DNA from: a virus
Length of the DNA stretch: 21,262 nucleotides
IMG/VR virus record: IMGVR_UViG_3300020442_000854
Coordinates: 1-21,262 of that record
Direction: 5' to 3' (one strand)
Positions 6,331 through 14,641 of the stretch are shown one piece after another (the first letter of the stretch is position 1; every line of letters starts with the position of its first letter). Under the pieces are notes generated by a model. It did no database searches. It was not told the DNA's origin and was given only the letters and a program-made list of their open reading frames with translations. Position numbers and translations under genes: made by a program.

Positions 6331-7362
6331 TTAGAATCCGCCGAGAACGTCGTCTAGAGTGATGATAGAAGTTTCAATAAATGTTAGTCCCAGTGTAACT
6401 GAGGGTACATGAACTTGAGCAAACTGATTACGGTCTACAAGATTGCCTCTAGTTCTTAGGTTCCTAAAAGCATTATAAGAACCATCTGGAGTGTAGTTTA
6501 CACTGATTCCAGCACACACAGAATCTTTAATTTTATGGTGAAGTTCAAGACCACCCTCTCCATCGCCATCAGGATTCAATCTCTTGTAGGAAAGTTCAAA
6601 TTTATCAGGAACCTCAAAGAACCTGGAATTTAATGCTGTTTGGAAGGATTTAGAACTTTGAATAGCTTTGCTAAAACCAGAAGGATCATCGATGTCAGTA
6701 TCACCACCAATTAATTTACCAGTACCAATCTTAGGTACAGCACCAATTTTTATCCATTGAATAATATCATAAATTTCTGCTGCTTCATCCGCACTACGAG
6801 CAAATAACTTAAAATTAAAGTTATGAGTTCTAAATGCCATATTCTTAAAAATTTGCTCTTGGAAAGGGTTGAATACTTTTCCTGTAGAAAGAGCTTGTAA
6901 AGAATTGGCATCGAGATTACCTGCTAATCCCAGCATTTGAGACAGATTGTTTGCAGCACCTGCAATAGCACTAGAAACGAATTCGTTACCAGCTCCACCT
7001 GCAAAACCCTGAACTGTATCAACAATCGAATCAAGATTACTACCACCCGATCCTGCCAATCCAGCAGCTGCAACACCAGCAACACCTAAATCAACCTGAT
7101 TGTATTGAGGTTGATAAGATGTAGCAACATTGTTGGGTATTGCAAGATATACTCTAGTATCAGACCCATATTTCTTCTGGATTTTATTACCAGGAAGATT
7201 CTGTCCAAAGTATGATGTTGATGAATCAGAATAATCGATCTGATATCGACGCATCGATAAGTAATCAATAAATTCTGTGGGTGACTCTACATCGTCACTA
7301 CCAGAGAGATTAGATACAGGTGGTTTTATTGGATATCTCAGGATTTTAGAATTGCGTGCCAA
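6331..7362 (-). CDS. 48: Baseplate gp48-like tail-tube cap protein
   Basis: 343 residues. In T4, gp48 sits on top of the hub and, with gp54, starts the tail tube. The pattern FNFKLFARSADEAAEIYDII and the ending VTLGLTFIETSIITLDDV match the family (T4: WDLTPRSTEDLMAIINIY and TLEITMREIITLNRA). A Gly/Ala-rich stretch at about residues 92-170 is a probable flexible insert. The start appears to be a TTG at 7362, with AGGTG five bases upstream on the minus strand; the first ATG would remove about 36 residues. It is transcribed away from gp4 and followed directly by gp53. Confidence 0.82.
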   Translation of the reverse strand: MARNSKILRYPIKPPVSNLSGSDDVESPTEFIDYLSMRRYQIDYSDSSTSYFGQNLPGNKIQKKYGSDTRVYLAIPNNVATSYQPQYNQVDLGVAGVAAAGLAGSGGSNLDSIVDTVQGFAGGAGNEFVSSAIAGAANNLSQMLGLAGNLDANSLQALSTGKVFNPFQEQIFKNMAFRTHNFNFKLFARSADEAAEIYDIIQWIKIGAVPKIGTGKLIGGDTDIDDPSGFSKAIQSSKSFQTALNSRFFEVPDKFELSYKRLNPDGDGEGGLELHHKIKDSVCAGISVNYTPDGSYNAFRNLRTRGNLVDRNQFAQVHVPSVTLGLTFIETSIITLDDVLGGF

Positions 7363-7369
7363 AATTACA

Positions 7370-7377
7370 CCTAAATA
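7370..7377 (+). promoter_or_regulatory. Possible late promoter CCTAAATA for gp4
   Basis: CCTAAATA is one mismatch from NATAAATA and lies 22 bases before the gp4 ATG in a 36-base divergent gap. There is no clear Shine-Dalgarno sequence between it and gp4, so the leader would be very short. Confidence 0.4.
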
Positions 7378-7393
7378 CTATGTGACCTCTATG

Positions 7394-7401
7394 TATTTAT
7401 G
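7394..7401 (-). promoter_or_regulatory. Late promoter CATAAATA for gp48-gp53
   Basis: On the minus strand this reads CATAAATA, an exact NATAAATA late-promoter match, 31 bases before the gp48 TTG. The plus-strand ATG of gp4 (7399-7401) is part of the motif. Confidence 0.6.
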
Positions 7402-7818
7402 AGATATCAAGGTAAGTACCGACCTTCCTTTCCTAGGAAGTATAAAGGAGACCCAAGTAACGTGATTTATAGGTCATCTTGGGAATATAAATTCATGAAA
7501 TGGTGTGATATCACCCCCTCTGTCGAAGAATGGGGTAGTGAAGAAATTATTATTCCATATACATCTCCTGTTGATGGAAAACGTCATAGATACTTTCCTG
7601 ATTTTTATGTTAAAGTAGGAAGGAAAAAGTATTTGGTAGAAGTGAAGCCGTTCAAGCAAACACTGGAGCCAAAAACTCAGAAACGACACACTAAACGCTA
7701 CATTAATGAAGTTGTAACGTATGCTGTAAATCAAGCAAAGTGGAAAGCAGCAACTGAATTCTGCACAGATAATGGATGGGAATTTATGCTAATCACGGAA
7801 AAGGAACTTAAGGTATAA
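7399..7818 (+). CDS. 4: Head completion protein gp4 (nuclease-like fold)
   Basis: 139 residues. T4 gp4 finishes the filled head before tail joining. The opening YQGKYRPSFPRKYKGDPSNVIYRSSWE, and an IIIPYTSPVDGKRHRYFPDF segment, are typical. The residues E29, PDF with D68, and E81-V-K83 form a TnsA-like/PD-(D/E)XK nuclease constellation, so it may trim DNA at the portal; that activity is inferred from the motif. The TAA overlaps the ATG of gp54 (TAATG). No convincing SD precedes the start. Confidence 0.82.
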   Translation: MRYQGKYRPSFPRKYKGDPSNVIYRSSWEYKFMKWCDITPSVEEWGSEEIIIPYTSPVDGKRHRYFPDFYVKVGRKKYLVEVKPFKQTLEPKTQKRHTKRYINEVVTYAVNQAKWKAATEFCTDNGWEFMLITEKELKV

Positions 7819-8639
7819 TGACAATTCCAAATAAAGAATCAGCACAATATAATTCTCTACAGGATTTTATTGGATTTTTTAAAGAGAAGGATAATGCACC
7901 TTCCTTTACTAATCTATACTCTGTGCATTTTTCCACTCCTCCAATGTTGGAAAATGGCGCATATGGTAGGGGTGGAAAGTACGTTCCTGAAACAGGTGAT
8001 TTAGTTAAACTATTGAATTACTATGCAGATAGTGTAAATCTTCCTAGTAAACAAGTTACTACAGGTACTTACAATCAGTTAGGATCTGCTGTTAGATATG
8101 CAACAGGTTCGACATTCAGTCAAATCAGCATCAACTTCAGAATACCTCGCTCTGGAGAAACTAGAGCATTCTTTGAACGTTGGGTTGCTTTGATGGCAAA
8201 TGATGCAAGTCAATACACTGAATATTATGAAACTTATGTATGTCCCACTTTAAGAATCTATAAGTGGGAAAGAGGTGGAGGAGACCTCGCAATTACAGAT
8301 AGAAAAATGTTGCGACAGGTTAGAGATTCTGGAATTACTAGGAACACTGCAATGACTCCTAAGTTAGATCAACTTACTGGTGTGTATGAGATGCGAAACG
8401 TATTTCCATATAATATTGGTTCAGTGCAACTAGATAATAGTCAAAATAAACTGATGACTCTTAGCGTTCAATTTTATTATGAGCGTTATAGATTCTTCCA
8501 AGACAAAAAGTTTAGCGTACCAGGTTTTAATCTAAGTATTCCAAATATTACAGATACAAATACGACACCTGGAACTGACCCACTTGTCAATAATGCTCTA
8601 TTCAGCGGATTTGTACAGTCCCTTAGCAACTTTGCCTAA
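7818..8639 (+). CDS. 54: Baseplate tail-tube initiator gp54-like
   Basis: 273 residues. gp54 joins gp48 on the hub and nucleates the tail tube; both resemble tail-tube proteins. Visible features are LYSVHFSTPP near the start, the central FSQISINFRIPRSGETRAFFERWVALM block, and a FPYNIGSVQLDNSQNKLMTLSVQFYYERYRF segment typical of tube-like beta-barrel subunits. Position after gp4 and before gp26 fits cyanophage order. The stop TAA lies inside a CCTAAATA motif before gp26. Confident as a tube/initiator protein, a little less as gp54 specifically. Confidence 0.78.
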   Translation: MTIPNKESAQYNSLQDFIGFFKEKDNAPSFTNLYSVHFSTPPMLENGAYGRGGKYVPETGDLVKLLNYYADSVNLPSKQVTTGTYNQLGSAVRYATGSTFSQISINFRIPRSGETRAFFERWVALMANDASQYTEYYETYVCPTLRIYKWERGGGDLAITDRKMLRQVRDSGITRNTAMTPKLDQLTGVYEMRNVFPYNIGSVQLDNSQNKLMTLSVQFYYERYRFFQDKKFSVPGFNLSIPNITDTNTTPGTDPLVNNALFSGFVQSLSNFA

Positions 8640-8642
8640 ATA
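8635..8642 (+). promoter_or_regulatory. Possible late promoter CCTAAATA for gp26
   Basis: CCTAAATA lies 21 bases before the gp26 ATG and contains the gp54 stop codon. It is one mismatch from NATAAATA and repeats the form seen at 3347 and 7370. Confidence 0.4.
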
Positions 8643-8663
8643 AAATTACTGAATTGAATTGCT

Positions 8664-9377
8664 ATGGCATTACCTAAACTAAATGTTCCTCAGTATAAAA
8701 CTACATTACCATCGACAGGCAAAACTGTAAATTACAGACCCTTTTTGGTTAAAGAGGAAAAACTCCTGTTGATTGCTACAGAAACTGGAGAACAGGCAGA
8801 ACTTGTGTCTGCTATTAAAAAGATTATTACAGATTGCACTGACTTGAAAGACATTTCGTCTTTGGCAACATTTGACATTGAATATCTTTTCTTGAAGATT
8901 CGTACTAAATCTGTAGGTGAATCTGTCAATGTAACTGTAACTTGTACTGATGATGGTGAAACCGAGGTTGAAGTAGATATTCCCTTGGAAGAAATCAAGG
9001 TTCACAAAACCAGAGGTCATAAATCTGAGATTAAATTATCTGATGAAATTGCAATTACTATGGGATACCCTTCCCTTGAGAGTTTTGTTGCAATGAACTT
9101 TGATGATGGTTCTACAAGTCAAGTTGATCAGATTTTTGAAATGGCAGCAGGATGCGTTCAAACCATCTCTGATGCTAATCAAGTATATGATTGTAAGGAT
9201 TCTACAAAGAAAGAATTGCTGGAATTCTTTGACCAACTAAGCAGCAAGCAGTTTGGTATGATTCAAAAATTCTTTGAAACTATGCCTAAGTTATCACACA
9301 CAGTAAAGGTAACTAATCCCAATACTGGAGTTGAAAGTGAGATTGTTCTAGAAGGTCTGGCATCTTTTTTCGGATAG
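8664..9377 (+). CDS. 26: Baseplate hub protein gp26-like
   Basis: 237 residues in the zero frame. The N-terminus (PKLNVPQYKTTLPSTGK then YRPFLVKEEKLLL) and FDIEYLFLKIRTKSVGE match the T4 gp26 baseplate family. gp26 is required for hub assembly in T4. The C-terminal helical region (MIQKFFETMPKLSHTVKV) precedes LEGLASFFG and a TAG at 9375-9377. The last codons contain the slippery heptamer described separately, so a minority of ribosomes may extend the protein in the -1 frame. Neighbours are gp54 upstream and long tail proteins downstream. Confidence 0.85.
   Translation: MALPKLNVPQYKTTLPSTGKTVNYRPFLVKEEKLLLIATETGEQAELVSAIKKIITDCTDLKDISSLATFDIEYLFLKIRTKSVGESVNVTVTCTDDGETEVEVDIPLEEIKVHKTRGHKSEIKLSDEIAITMGYPSLESFVAMNFDDGSTSQVDQIFEMAAGCVQTISDANQVYDCKDSTKKELLEFFDQLSSKQFGMIQKFFETMPKLSHTVKVTNPNTGVESEIVLEGLASFFG
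9365..9371 (+). other. Candidate programmed -1 ribosomal frameshift site (T_TTT_TTC)
   Basis: The heptamer TTTTTTC is in register as T_TTT_TTC relative to gp26 (X_XXY_YYZ form), two codons before the gp26 TAG. An SD-like AGAAGG at 9350-9355 lies 9 bases upstream, the arrangement that stimulates -1 shifting in bacterial dnaX. A -1 slip enters an open frame that runs to 9565. No strong downstream stem-loop was seen. Confidence 0.65.
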
Positions 9378-9565
9378 CACTCCTTCACACTAATCTTCGC
9401 GCTTATTATGAGGGCAATTTTGCATTAATGCATCATCATAAATGGAATATAGAACATATTGACAATCTCATGCCCTGGGAGAAAGAAATTTATATAACTC
9501 TATTAGTTCAATTCCTAAAAGAAGAAGAAAAACGGATGAAGGAGCAACAAACAGCAAGTGGCTAA
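9371..9565 (+). CDS. 51: gp51-like hub-assembly domain, -1-frame extension of gp26
   Basis: This is an open frame of 64 codons after the slip point (RIALLHTNLRAYYEGNFALM, then a WNIEHIDNLMPWEKEIYI block, ending in a Lys/Glu-rich helix). The frame is open from 9341, but no ATG, GTG or TTG occurs before the Met at 9428, which lies inside the conserved-looking part and has only a distant GAGGG. Expression as a gp26 fusion of 300 residues by -1 frameshift explains this best; independent initiation at 9428 (45 residues) or from an AUA/AUC codon is the alternative. The W-x-I-x2-I-x3-MPWE pattern recalls T domains of tail-assembly chaperones. The gp51 name rests mainly on position after gp26. Confidence 0.62.
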   Translation, partial: RIALLHTNLRAYYEGNFALMHHHKWNIEHIDNLMPWEKEIYITLLVQFLKEEEKRMKEQQTASG

Positions 9566-11999
9566 AATTACCGCATACAAACTAGTTAATCCAGAGGTGT
9601 CTGCAAAGGGCAACTCAACGGTTTTTGCGGTAAATCAAAATACACTTGCTGTTAATAATTTAGGGGTTGCTGTCAGTAGTATTGCAGATACTGTTACAGA
9701 TCTTGCAAAAGTTTCTGCATTAAAAGATAAGTTAGATAAGAAAAATCTTATCATTAAAAGAAGACAAGAAAGATTAGAAAAAGATAGGGCAGCAGAAGAC
9801 GCAGAAGAGACACCTGCACAAAAGAAAAAAACTGAAAAGAAATTATCGGCGGGACTAAAGAAAAGTGCCAAGGGTGCATTTGGTTGGATATCTAATTTTT
9901 TAGGACCTATTGGTAGTTTCTTGGTTGATTTGGGTGCATTTGCTATAACCAAAGAGGTATTAGATTATTTTGCAGACGAAGAGAATAGGGAGAAGATATC
10001 AACATTCTTAGAAAGAACTGAATTTGTCTGGAATAAATTAAAAGAAATTGGCACCGATATCAAGGAAACGCTCTCAGATGGAATGGATGCCATCTTTGGC
10101 AAAGAGACAACGATTGAAGAAAGATTAGAAGCGTTTGGTAAGATCGCTCTGGCAATTGGTGGCATTGGTGCTTTACTTGCAGCTGCTAATAGTCTTCCTG
10201 ATAGAGGTTTAGATAGAAATAGAAATCAAAATCAAAGAAACACTCAGAGAGCAGCAAATGCTGCTCAGTCTGGGAATGCTGCTAGAACACAAGTAAGAAG
10301 CACATCTCAGGGCAATCAAATAAATCAGGCAGGTCGTCAATATAGACAAAATCTAGACAGAGCTGTTAGACCTGGACAAACTCCTTCGGGAATAAGGCAA
10401 CCTGTCAGACCAAGTAGAATGGCAGGATTCAGGGCAAACCTGCAGACAGGTACTGCCAATGTTCCTTTAACGCCTGGTCTGCAGAAAGCAGCATATAGAG
10501 TAGGTCCGCAAGCACAAAAACTTGCTAGGGGCGCTTCAATGGCAGCGAAGAATGCCATGGGTAGAATACCTTTCGTTGGTGCTCTCATCTCTGGTATCTA
10601 CACATATTTTGAAGACGTTGACCCCATGGATGGGGAACCCGATAAGAAATTAGATAAGGCATTATTTGTAGCAGGTGGTACTGCTCTTGGTGGACTGCTG
10701 GGCAGTTTCATTCCTATTCCTGTCCTTGGTACTGCTCTTGGTGCTATCCTTGGTGAATATGTTGGCGAACTCATGTATATCCTCATCAGAGGGGATGGCA
10801 TCGGTGCAGTTGGTGAAAAGTTAAAGAAAGATATTGCAAAACTTTTTGAAGCAGGCAAATTATTTGTTGGTTGGGCAGGAGACGGATTCCAGAGATTTAT
10901 GGAAGGAGCGCCAAAGATTAACATCTTTGGTAGAAGTGTTCCAGATCCTTTCTTCATGATTAATCCTCTGAATGTTGTTGATAAAGTAAAACTTATCGCT
11001 AAGGCATTCTTCTCTAGAGATACGATGAATCTCAATGACAAGAAGATTGGTGAAAAAGTAACTATTGATGGTCAGGAAAAATATTTTGCTGGTGATAATT
11101 ATGGATTCCAATCATTAGATGCATATAATAAATTAGTTAAAGATGGCGTTTTACCTCATCCCGCTGGTGAAGCACCTCCAATGGGTAAATCTGGAGGTGG
11201 TCTTGTACGACCTCAAGAGATGTTCCTTGGTGGTATTGTTAAAGGTATTGGTAAAGCAGTCAGCGGTGTTACAAACACAGTTAAAAAGATTGGTGGTGCA
11301 GTTAGTGGGATTGTAAATAACCCCATTGTTCAAGCAGTAGCACCAATGATTCCTGGTGTTGGTCCAATCGTTGCTGGTATTGGTGCAGTATCAGGTTTGA
11401 TGTCAGGCAATCCTATGGCAGCAATTGGTGCTGGTCTTGGTATGATACCTGGAATGAGTGGAATAATGGGGCAGGTGGGCAACTTTATGAATAGTCCACT
11501 TGGTCAGATTGGTGGTTCATTGTTAAGTGGCAATTTCATGGGTGCTGCTATGCAAGGACTTGGAATGATTCCTGGACTAAGCGGACTTATGTCTGGTGGT
11601 CTGGGTAGTATTGTAGGTAGTGTTATGGGCGGTGATCTTGGTAGTGCTATTTCAACTGGAGCAGGAATGTTGGGGCAGCAGTTAGGTATTCCCTCTGGAC
11701 TGATGGGTATTGCTAAAGCAGCACTTACTGGAGGTGATATGACCGAAGGTATTGCTGAAACTGCAGCACAAGCTGGTATTGACCCTAAAATTATTGGAGC
11801 AGTCAAGAGAACTAGTAATGAGTTAGGTAAAGGTGGATTATCTGCCGAATATGCAATGCAAGAAGCAATCCAATTCATACCAATTCCAGTTGTTATCAAG
11901 GAAGCTCTAGTAGTTCCTAAGGCAGTACCAATAAATAGTTCACCCCCTCCTGCTGCACCTAGCGCACCTTCTACCTTAACGCAGAGAATGCAACAATAA
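9558..11999 (+). CDS. Long tail structural protein, candidate tape measure or hub component
   Basis: 813 residues from a GTG start overlapping the end of the gp51-like frame; AAGGAG at 9539-9544 is 13 bases upstream. In order: a short N-terminal motif (AVNQNTLAVNNLGVAV, residues 24-39); a charged coiled-coil-like stretch (about 53-105); a hydrophobic/helical block (108-210); a Gln/Asn/Arg-rich linker (215-290); hydrophobic Gly/Ala segments (365-412); and a long Gly/Met/Pro/Ile-rich region (about 560-720) of repeated GMIPG-like units. Length, hydrophobic repeats and position after the gp26/51 pair suggest a tape measure, the role of gp29 in T4. No direct gp29 similarity is claimed. Residues 22-206 resemble the next gene's N-terminus. 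Confidence 0.75.
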   Translation: MAKITAYKLVNPEVSAKGNSTVFAVNQNTLAVNNLGVAVSSIADTVTDLAKVSALKDKLDKKNLIIKRRQERLEKDRAAEDAEETPAQKKKTEKKLSAGLKKSAKGAFGWISNFLGPIGSFLVDLGAFAITKEVLDYFADEENREKISTFLERTEFVWNKLKEIGTDIKETLSDGMDAIFGKETTIEERLEAFGKIALAIGGIGALLAAANSLPDRGLDRNRNQNQRNTQRAANAAQSGNAARTQVRSTSQGNQINQAGRQYRQNLDRAVRPGQTPSGIRQPVRPSRMAGFRANLQTGTANVPLTPGLQKAAYRVGPQAQKLARGASMAAKNAMGRIPFVGALISGIYTYFEDVDPMDGEPDKKLDKALFVAGGTALGGLLGSFIPIPVLGTALGAILGEYVGELMYILIRGDGIGAVGEKLKKDIAKLFEAGKLFVGWAGDGFQRFMEGAPKINIFGRSVPDPFFMINPLNVVDKVKLIAKAFFSRDTMNLNDKKIGEKVTIDGQEKYFAGDNYGFQSLDAYNKLVKDGVLPHPAGEAPPMGKSGGGLVRPQEMFLGGIVKGIGKAVSGVTNTVKKIGGAVSGIVNNPIVQAVAPMIPGVGPIVAGIGAVSGLMSGNPMAAIGAGLGMIPGMSGIMGQVGNFMNSPLGQIGGSLLSGNFMGAAMQGLGMIPGLSGLMSGGLGSIVGSVMGGDLGSAISTGAGMLGQQLGIPSGLMGIAKAALTGGDMTEGIAETAAQAGIDPKIIGAVKRTSNELGKGGLSAEYAMQEAIQFIPIPVVIKEALVVPKAVPINSSPPPAAPSAPSTLTQRMQQ
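11930..11937 (+). promoter_or_regulatory. Possible internal late promoter AATAAATA
   Basis: AATAAATA is an exact NATAAATA match in the last codons of the 813-residue gene, 62 bases before the next ATG. It could boost the downstream amidase gene, but it lies in coding AT-rich DNA and may be chance. Confidence 0.25.
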
Positions 12000-14641
12000 T
12001 GGCGACTGTATCTAAAAGTAGCAAAATCAATTTCTATAAATTCGTTCAGGTAAAGAAACCTAGTAACGATGCGAAGAGTGCTGGCGACATACAATTAACA
12101 AACGCCTTAAATACTAACACAAAAGCACTCAATAATCTAGGAGCAACTGTCAATTCATTATCAAAGGTATTAGTAGATCTTAAGAAGATTGCGATAATTG
12201 ACCTTGAGAGGGAACAGAAGAATCAGAAAACATTTACAGCAAAGTTTGCCAAAGAAAAGGAACAAAGAAAGAAACTTGGTTTTTCAGGAAATCTTGGAGC
12301 AAATCAGGTAAAGGGTTTCTTTGAAAGTCTCTTAGGTGTCCTTGGAAATTTATTCAAAGTTGTTATTGGAAAAAAAGTTTTAGATTGGATTGCAGACCCA
12401 AAAAATAGAGAGACATTAAAATCTGTTATTAATGGTATCGTATCATTTGGTAAATTTGTATTTAAATGGGCTAAATTTGGTGTTACCAGTACCATTGATG
12501 GTTTATATGAATTATTCAGCGGAGAAACTACTTGGTGGGAAAAAACACTAGGATTTGGTAAAGCAATTGTAGGTATTGGTACAATTTTATTAGGTATTAG
12601 ATATCTAAAAAATCCTCTTAAAATTATTAAAGATATTAGCACCAGTATTAAATTATTGATTGCATTCACAAAGGGTAAAGGTGCTCTTGGAATGCTTGGA
12701 AAGATTGGTCTTGGTGCTGGTGCTCTTTGGTTATTATCTGAAGGAGTCTTTACTCGTCCTGCAGGTGATGGCACAATGGACAATATGCCAGAACTGACAC
12801 CTGAGCAGAAAAAACTATCTGAAGAATTACGTAGACAAAGAATTGAAGCAGGACTGGAGCGAGAGGTTCCTCAACGTGCTGGCGGCGGTTGGATCAGTGG
12901 TCCTCAGTCTGGTTATCCTGTATCCCTGGATGGCGGCAGAAGTACATCATTTATCGGTCACGGTACTGAGTATGTTGCCCGTAAAGCAGGTGGTGGAGCA
13001 TTTGTTGTTCCGTTCAACACTTCTGCTACAAAGAGAATGCCTGGACTCACTGAGAAGAGAATCGGTGAGGCAAAGAAAGCAGGATTTAAACTTCCTGGAT
13101 TCGCTGCTGGTGGTAATTTAAATAAGCAGATTTATCTTCACTGGACTGCTAGTAGATATAACTGGAAGAATGGTCCGTATCATACTACTGTTCAAGGTGA
13201 CGGTTCTTTATATAAGCATAAAAAATATAATCAACATACTCCTCATACCTACTATAGAAATAGTGGCAATGTAGGTCTCTCCATGGCTGGTATGAAGGGA
13301 TGGGATTGGGAGAACTATGGTCCCAAGAAAGTTCAACTTGAAGCAATGATGGCAGAAGCAGCAAATGTTGCTAAGACTTGGGGTTGGACTGCAAATGATG
13401 TAAACATCAAACGTGTTATGACGCACGCAGAAGCAGCGTCAAACAAGGATGGTAGAAGACCTCATGATAACTATGGTCCTGTCTTTTGGGGAGGCACTGG
13501 TGAGCGTTCTGACTTACATAAGTTATCCAGAAATGACAGAGATGGTTCTGGTGGTGATAAACTTCGTCAGATGATGAAAAAATATATGGGAATGGAAAAT
13601 CCTCCTGTATTGAATGAAGCGGGTCCTGGTACTGATAACTCTGGTGCTAATGGACAAATTAGCAATAAGGAGTATGCCCTATTACAAAAACTCGTTATTG
13701 CTGAAGCAGGTGGCGAAGGTGAACTTGGTATGGCACTTGTTGCTCGTTCTATCATGAATAGAGCAGGTTTGATTCAGAAAGGTATTGTTGGTAAGGGCAT
13801 GTTTATGGCAAATGACAGTAGCATTACTGGTGTCATTATGGGTAAAAATCAATATCAACCAGTTAGAGATGGTTCGCTCGATAAACCTAGAACACAGGCA
13901 CAAATGGATGCTGCAAAGAGAGCAATCGAGATGGCAAGACATCCAGCATCCCTTAGAGCAAATCTTGAATCAAAAAATATTGCTGCTGAACAGATTAACT
14001 ACTTGTTAGCATCAACTGGATTTAGAACTGGTTCTGCTTTTAAAGATGAATCTCAAAATATTAATGTTGTTCAATTCGGCAATCATTTCTTCAATACTGC
14101 TGGCAATAAAGACCTCAAGACTCCTGAATCAGAACTTGCCTTAGGTGGTACTGGTGGTGGTAGACCTAGAGGTGGTGTTGATAGTGTTGACAATAGTGCA
14201 ACATTCTCGATGGATAAACCTAAATTAGTTGGTGCGGGATTACTTGGTTCAAGATCTACAAGAGGTGATACATCTATGGGAGACTACTCACAGTCTACCA
14301 CTGGAGTTCGTCCTGGTCAAAGTATGAGTAGTCGTAATATAAATGGAACTGGGTCAGGTTCTCCTCAAGAGATGCTAAGAGCAACTCAGCAACGTAATGA
14401 TGCAAAACAACTTATTGTTCAGTTTGCTCAACAGGGTGTTCAGGCAACTGTTGCTCAAGTTACTCAAAATAATGCTGCTGCTGGTCAGATAGCACAACAG
14501 GCGACATCTCTAATTGGAACCATGATTAATAATGCATCTAGTGGTGCTCCTGTAATGCAGGGTACTGCTTCTGGCATAGTTAAAACTACTGCCTCTGTGT
14601 TGAATTCTTTCAACAACCCACTTAAAGGTATTCTAAAATGA
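11999..14641 (+). CDS. Tail protein with amidase and SleB-like peptidoglycan hydrolase domains
   Basis: 880 residues. Residues 1-250 repeat the N-terminal plan of the preceding protein (NTNTKALNNLGATVNSL; VLDWIADPKNRE; hydrophobic helices). Residues about 375-530 look like an N-acetylmuramoyl-L-alanine amidase of the Amidase_2 type, with likely zinc ligands H381 (IYLHWTAS), H476 (VMTHAEAA) and D505 (ERSDL). Residues about 558-700 look like a SleB/CwlJ-type hydrolase: KLVIAEAGGEGELGMALVARS with a candidate catalytic Glu at 569, and the closing FGNHFFNT. The C-terminus is Gln/Ala-rich and helical. It probably opens the cell wall during DNA entry. The ATG overlaps the previous TAA, and the stop overlaps gp27 (ATGA). 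Confidence 0.8.
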   Translation: MATVSKSSKINFYKFVQVKKPSNDAKSAGDIQLTNALNTNTKALNNLGATVNSLSKVLVDLKKIAIIDLEREQKNQKTFTAKFAKEKEQRKKLGFSGNLGANQVKGFFESLLGVLGNLFKVVIGKKVLDWIADPKNRETLKSVINGIVSFGKFVFKWAKFGVTSTIDGLYELFSGETTWWEKTLGFGKAIVGIGTILLGIRYLKNPLKIIKDISTSIKLLIAFTKGKGALGMLGKIGLGAGALWLLSEGVFTRPAGDGTMDNMPELTPEQKKLSEELRRQRIEAGLEREVPQRAGGGWISGPQSGYPVSLDGGRSTSFIGHGTEYVARKAGGGAFVVPFNTSATKRMPGLTEKRIGEAKKAGFKLPGFAAGGNLNKQIYLHWTASRYNWKNGPYHTTVQGDGSLYKHKKYNQHTPHTYYRNSGNVGLSMAGMKGWDWENYGPKKVQLEAMMAEAANVAKTWGWTANDVNIKRVMTHAEAASNKDGRRPHDNYGPVFWGGTGERSDLHKLSRNDRDGSGGDKLRQMMKKYMGMENPPVLNEAGPGTDNSGANGQISNKEYALLQKLVIAEAGGEGELGMALVARSIMNRAGLIQKGIVGKGMFMANDSSITGVIMGKNQYQPVRDGSLDKPRTQAQMDAAKRAIEMARHPASLRANLESKNIAAEQINYLLASTGFRTGSAFKDESQNINVVQFGNHFFNTAGNKDLKTPESELALGGTGGGRPRGGVDSVDNSATFSMDKPKLVGAGLLGSRSTRGDTSMGDYSQSTTGVRPGQSMSSRNINGTGSGSPQEMLRATQQRNDAKQLIVQFAQQGVQATVAQVTQNNAAAGQIAQQATSLIGTMINNASSGAPVMQGTASGIVKTTASVLNSFNNPLKGILK

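Noticed and set aside
9421-9432. TGCATTAATGCA, a perfect 12-base palindrome 50 bases after the slip site
   Set aside because: Too far and too short with no loop to act as a frameshift stimulator; most likely chance in AT-rich coding sequence.
10598-11041. 147-codon minus-strand frame inside the 813-residue gene
   Set aside because: Antisense to a clearly coding long gene, no domain and no start signal.
11504-12094. 196-codon minus-strand frame across the end of the 813-residue gene
   Set aside because: Shadow of the Gly/Met-rich repeats; no ribosome site or family resemblance.
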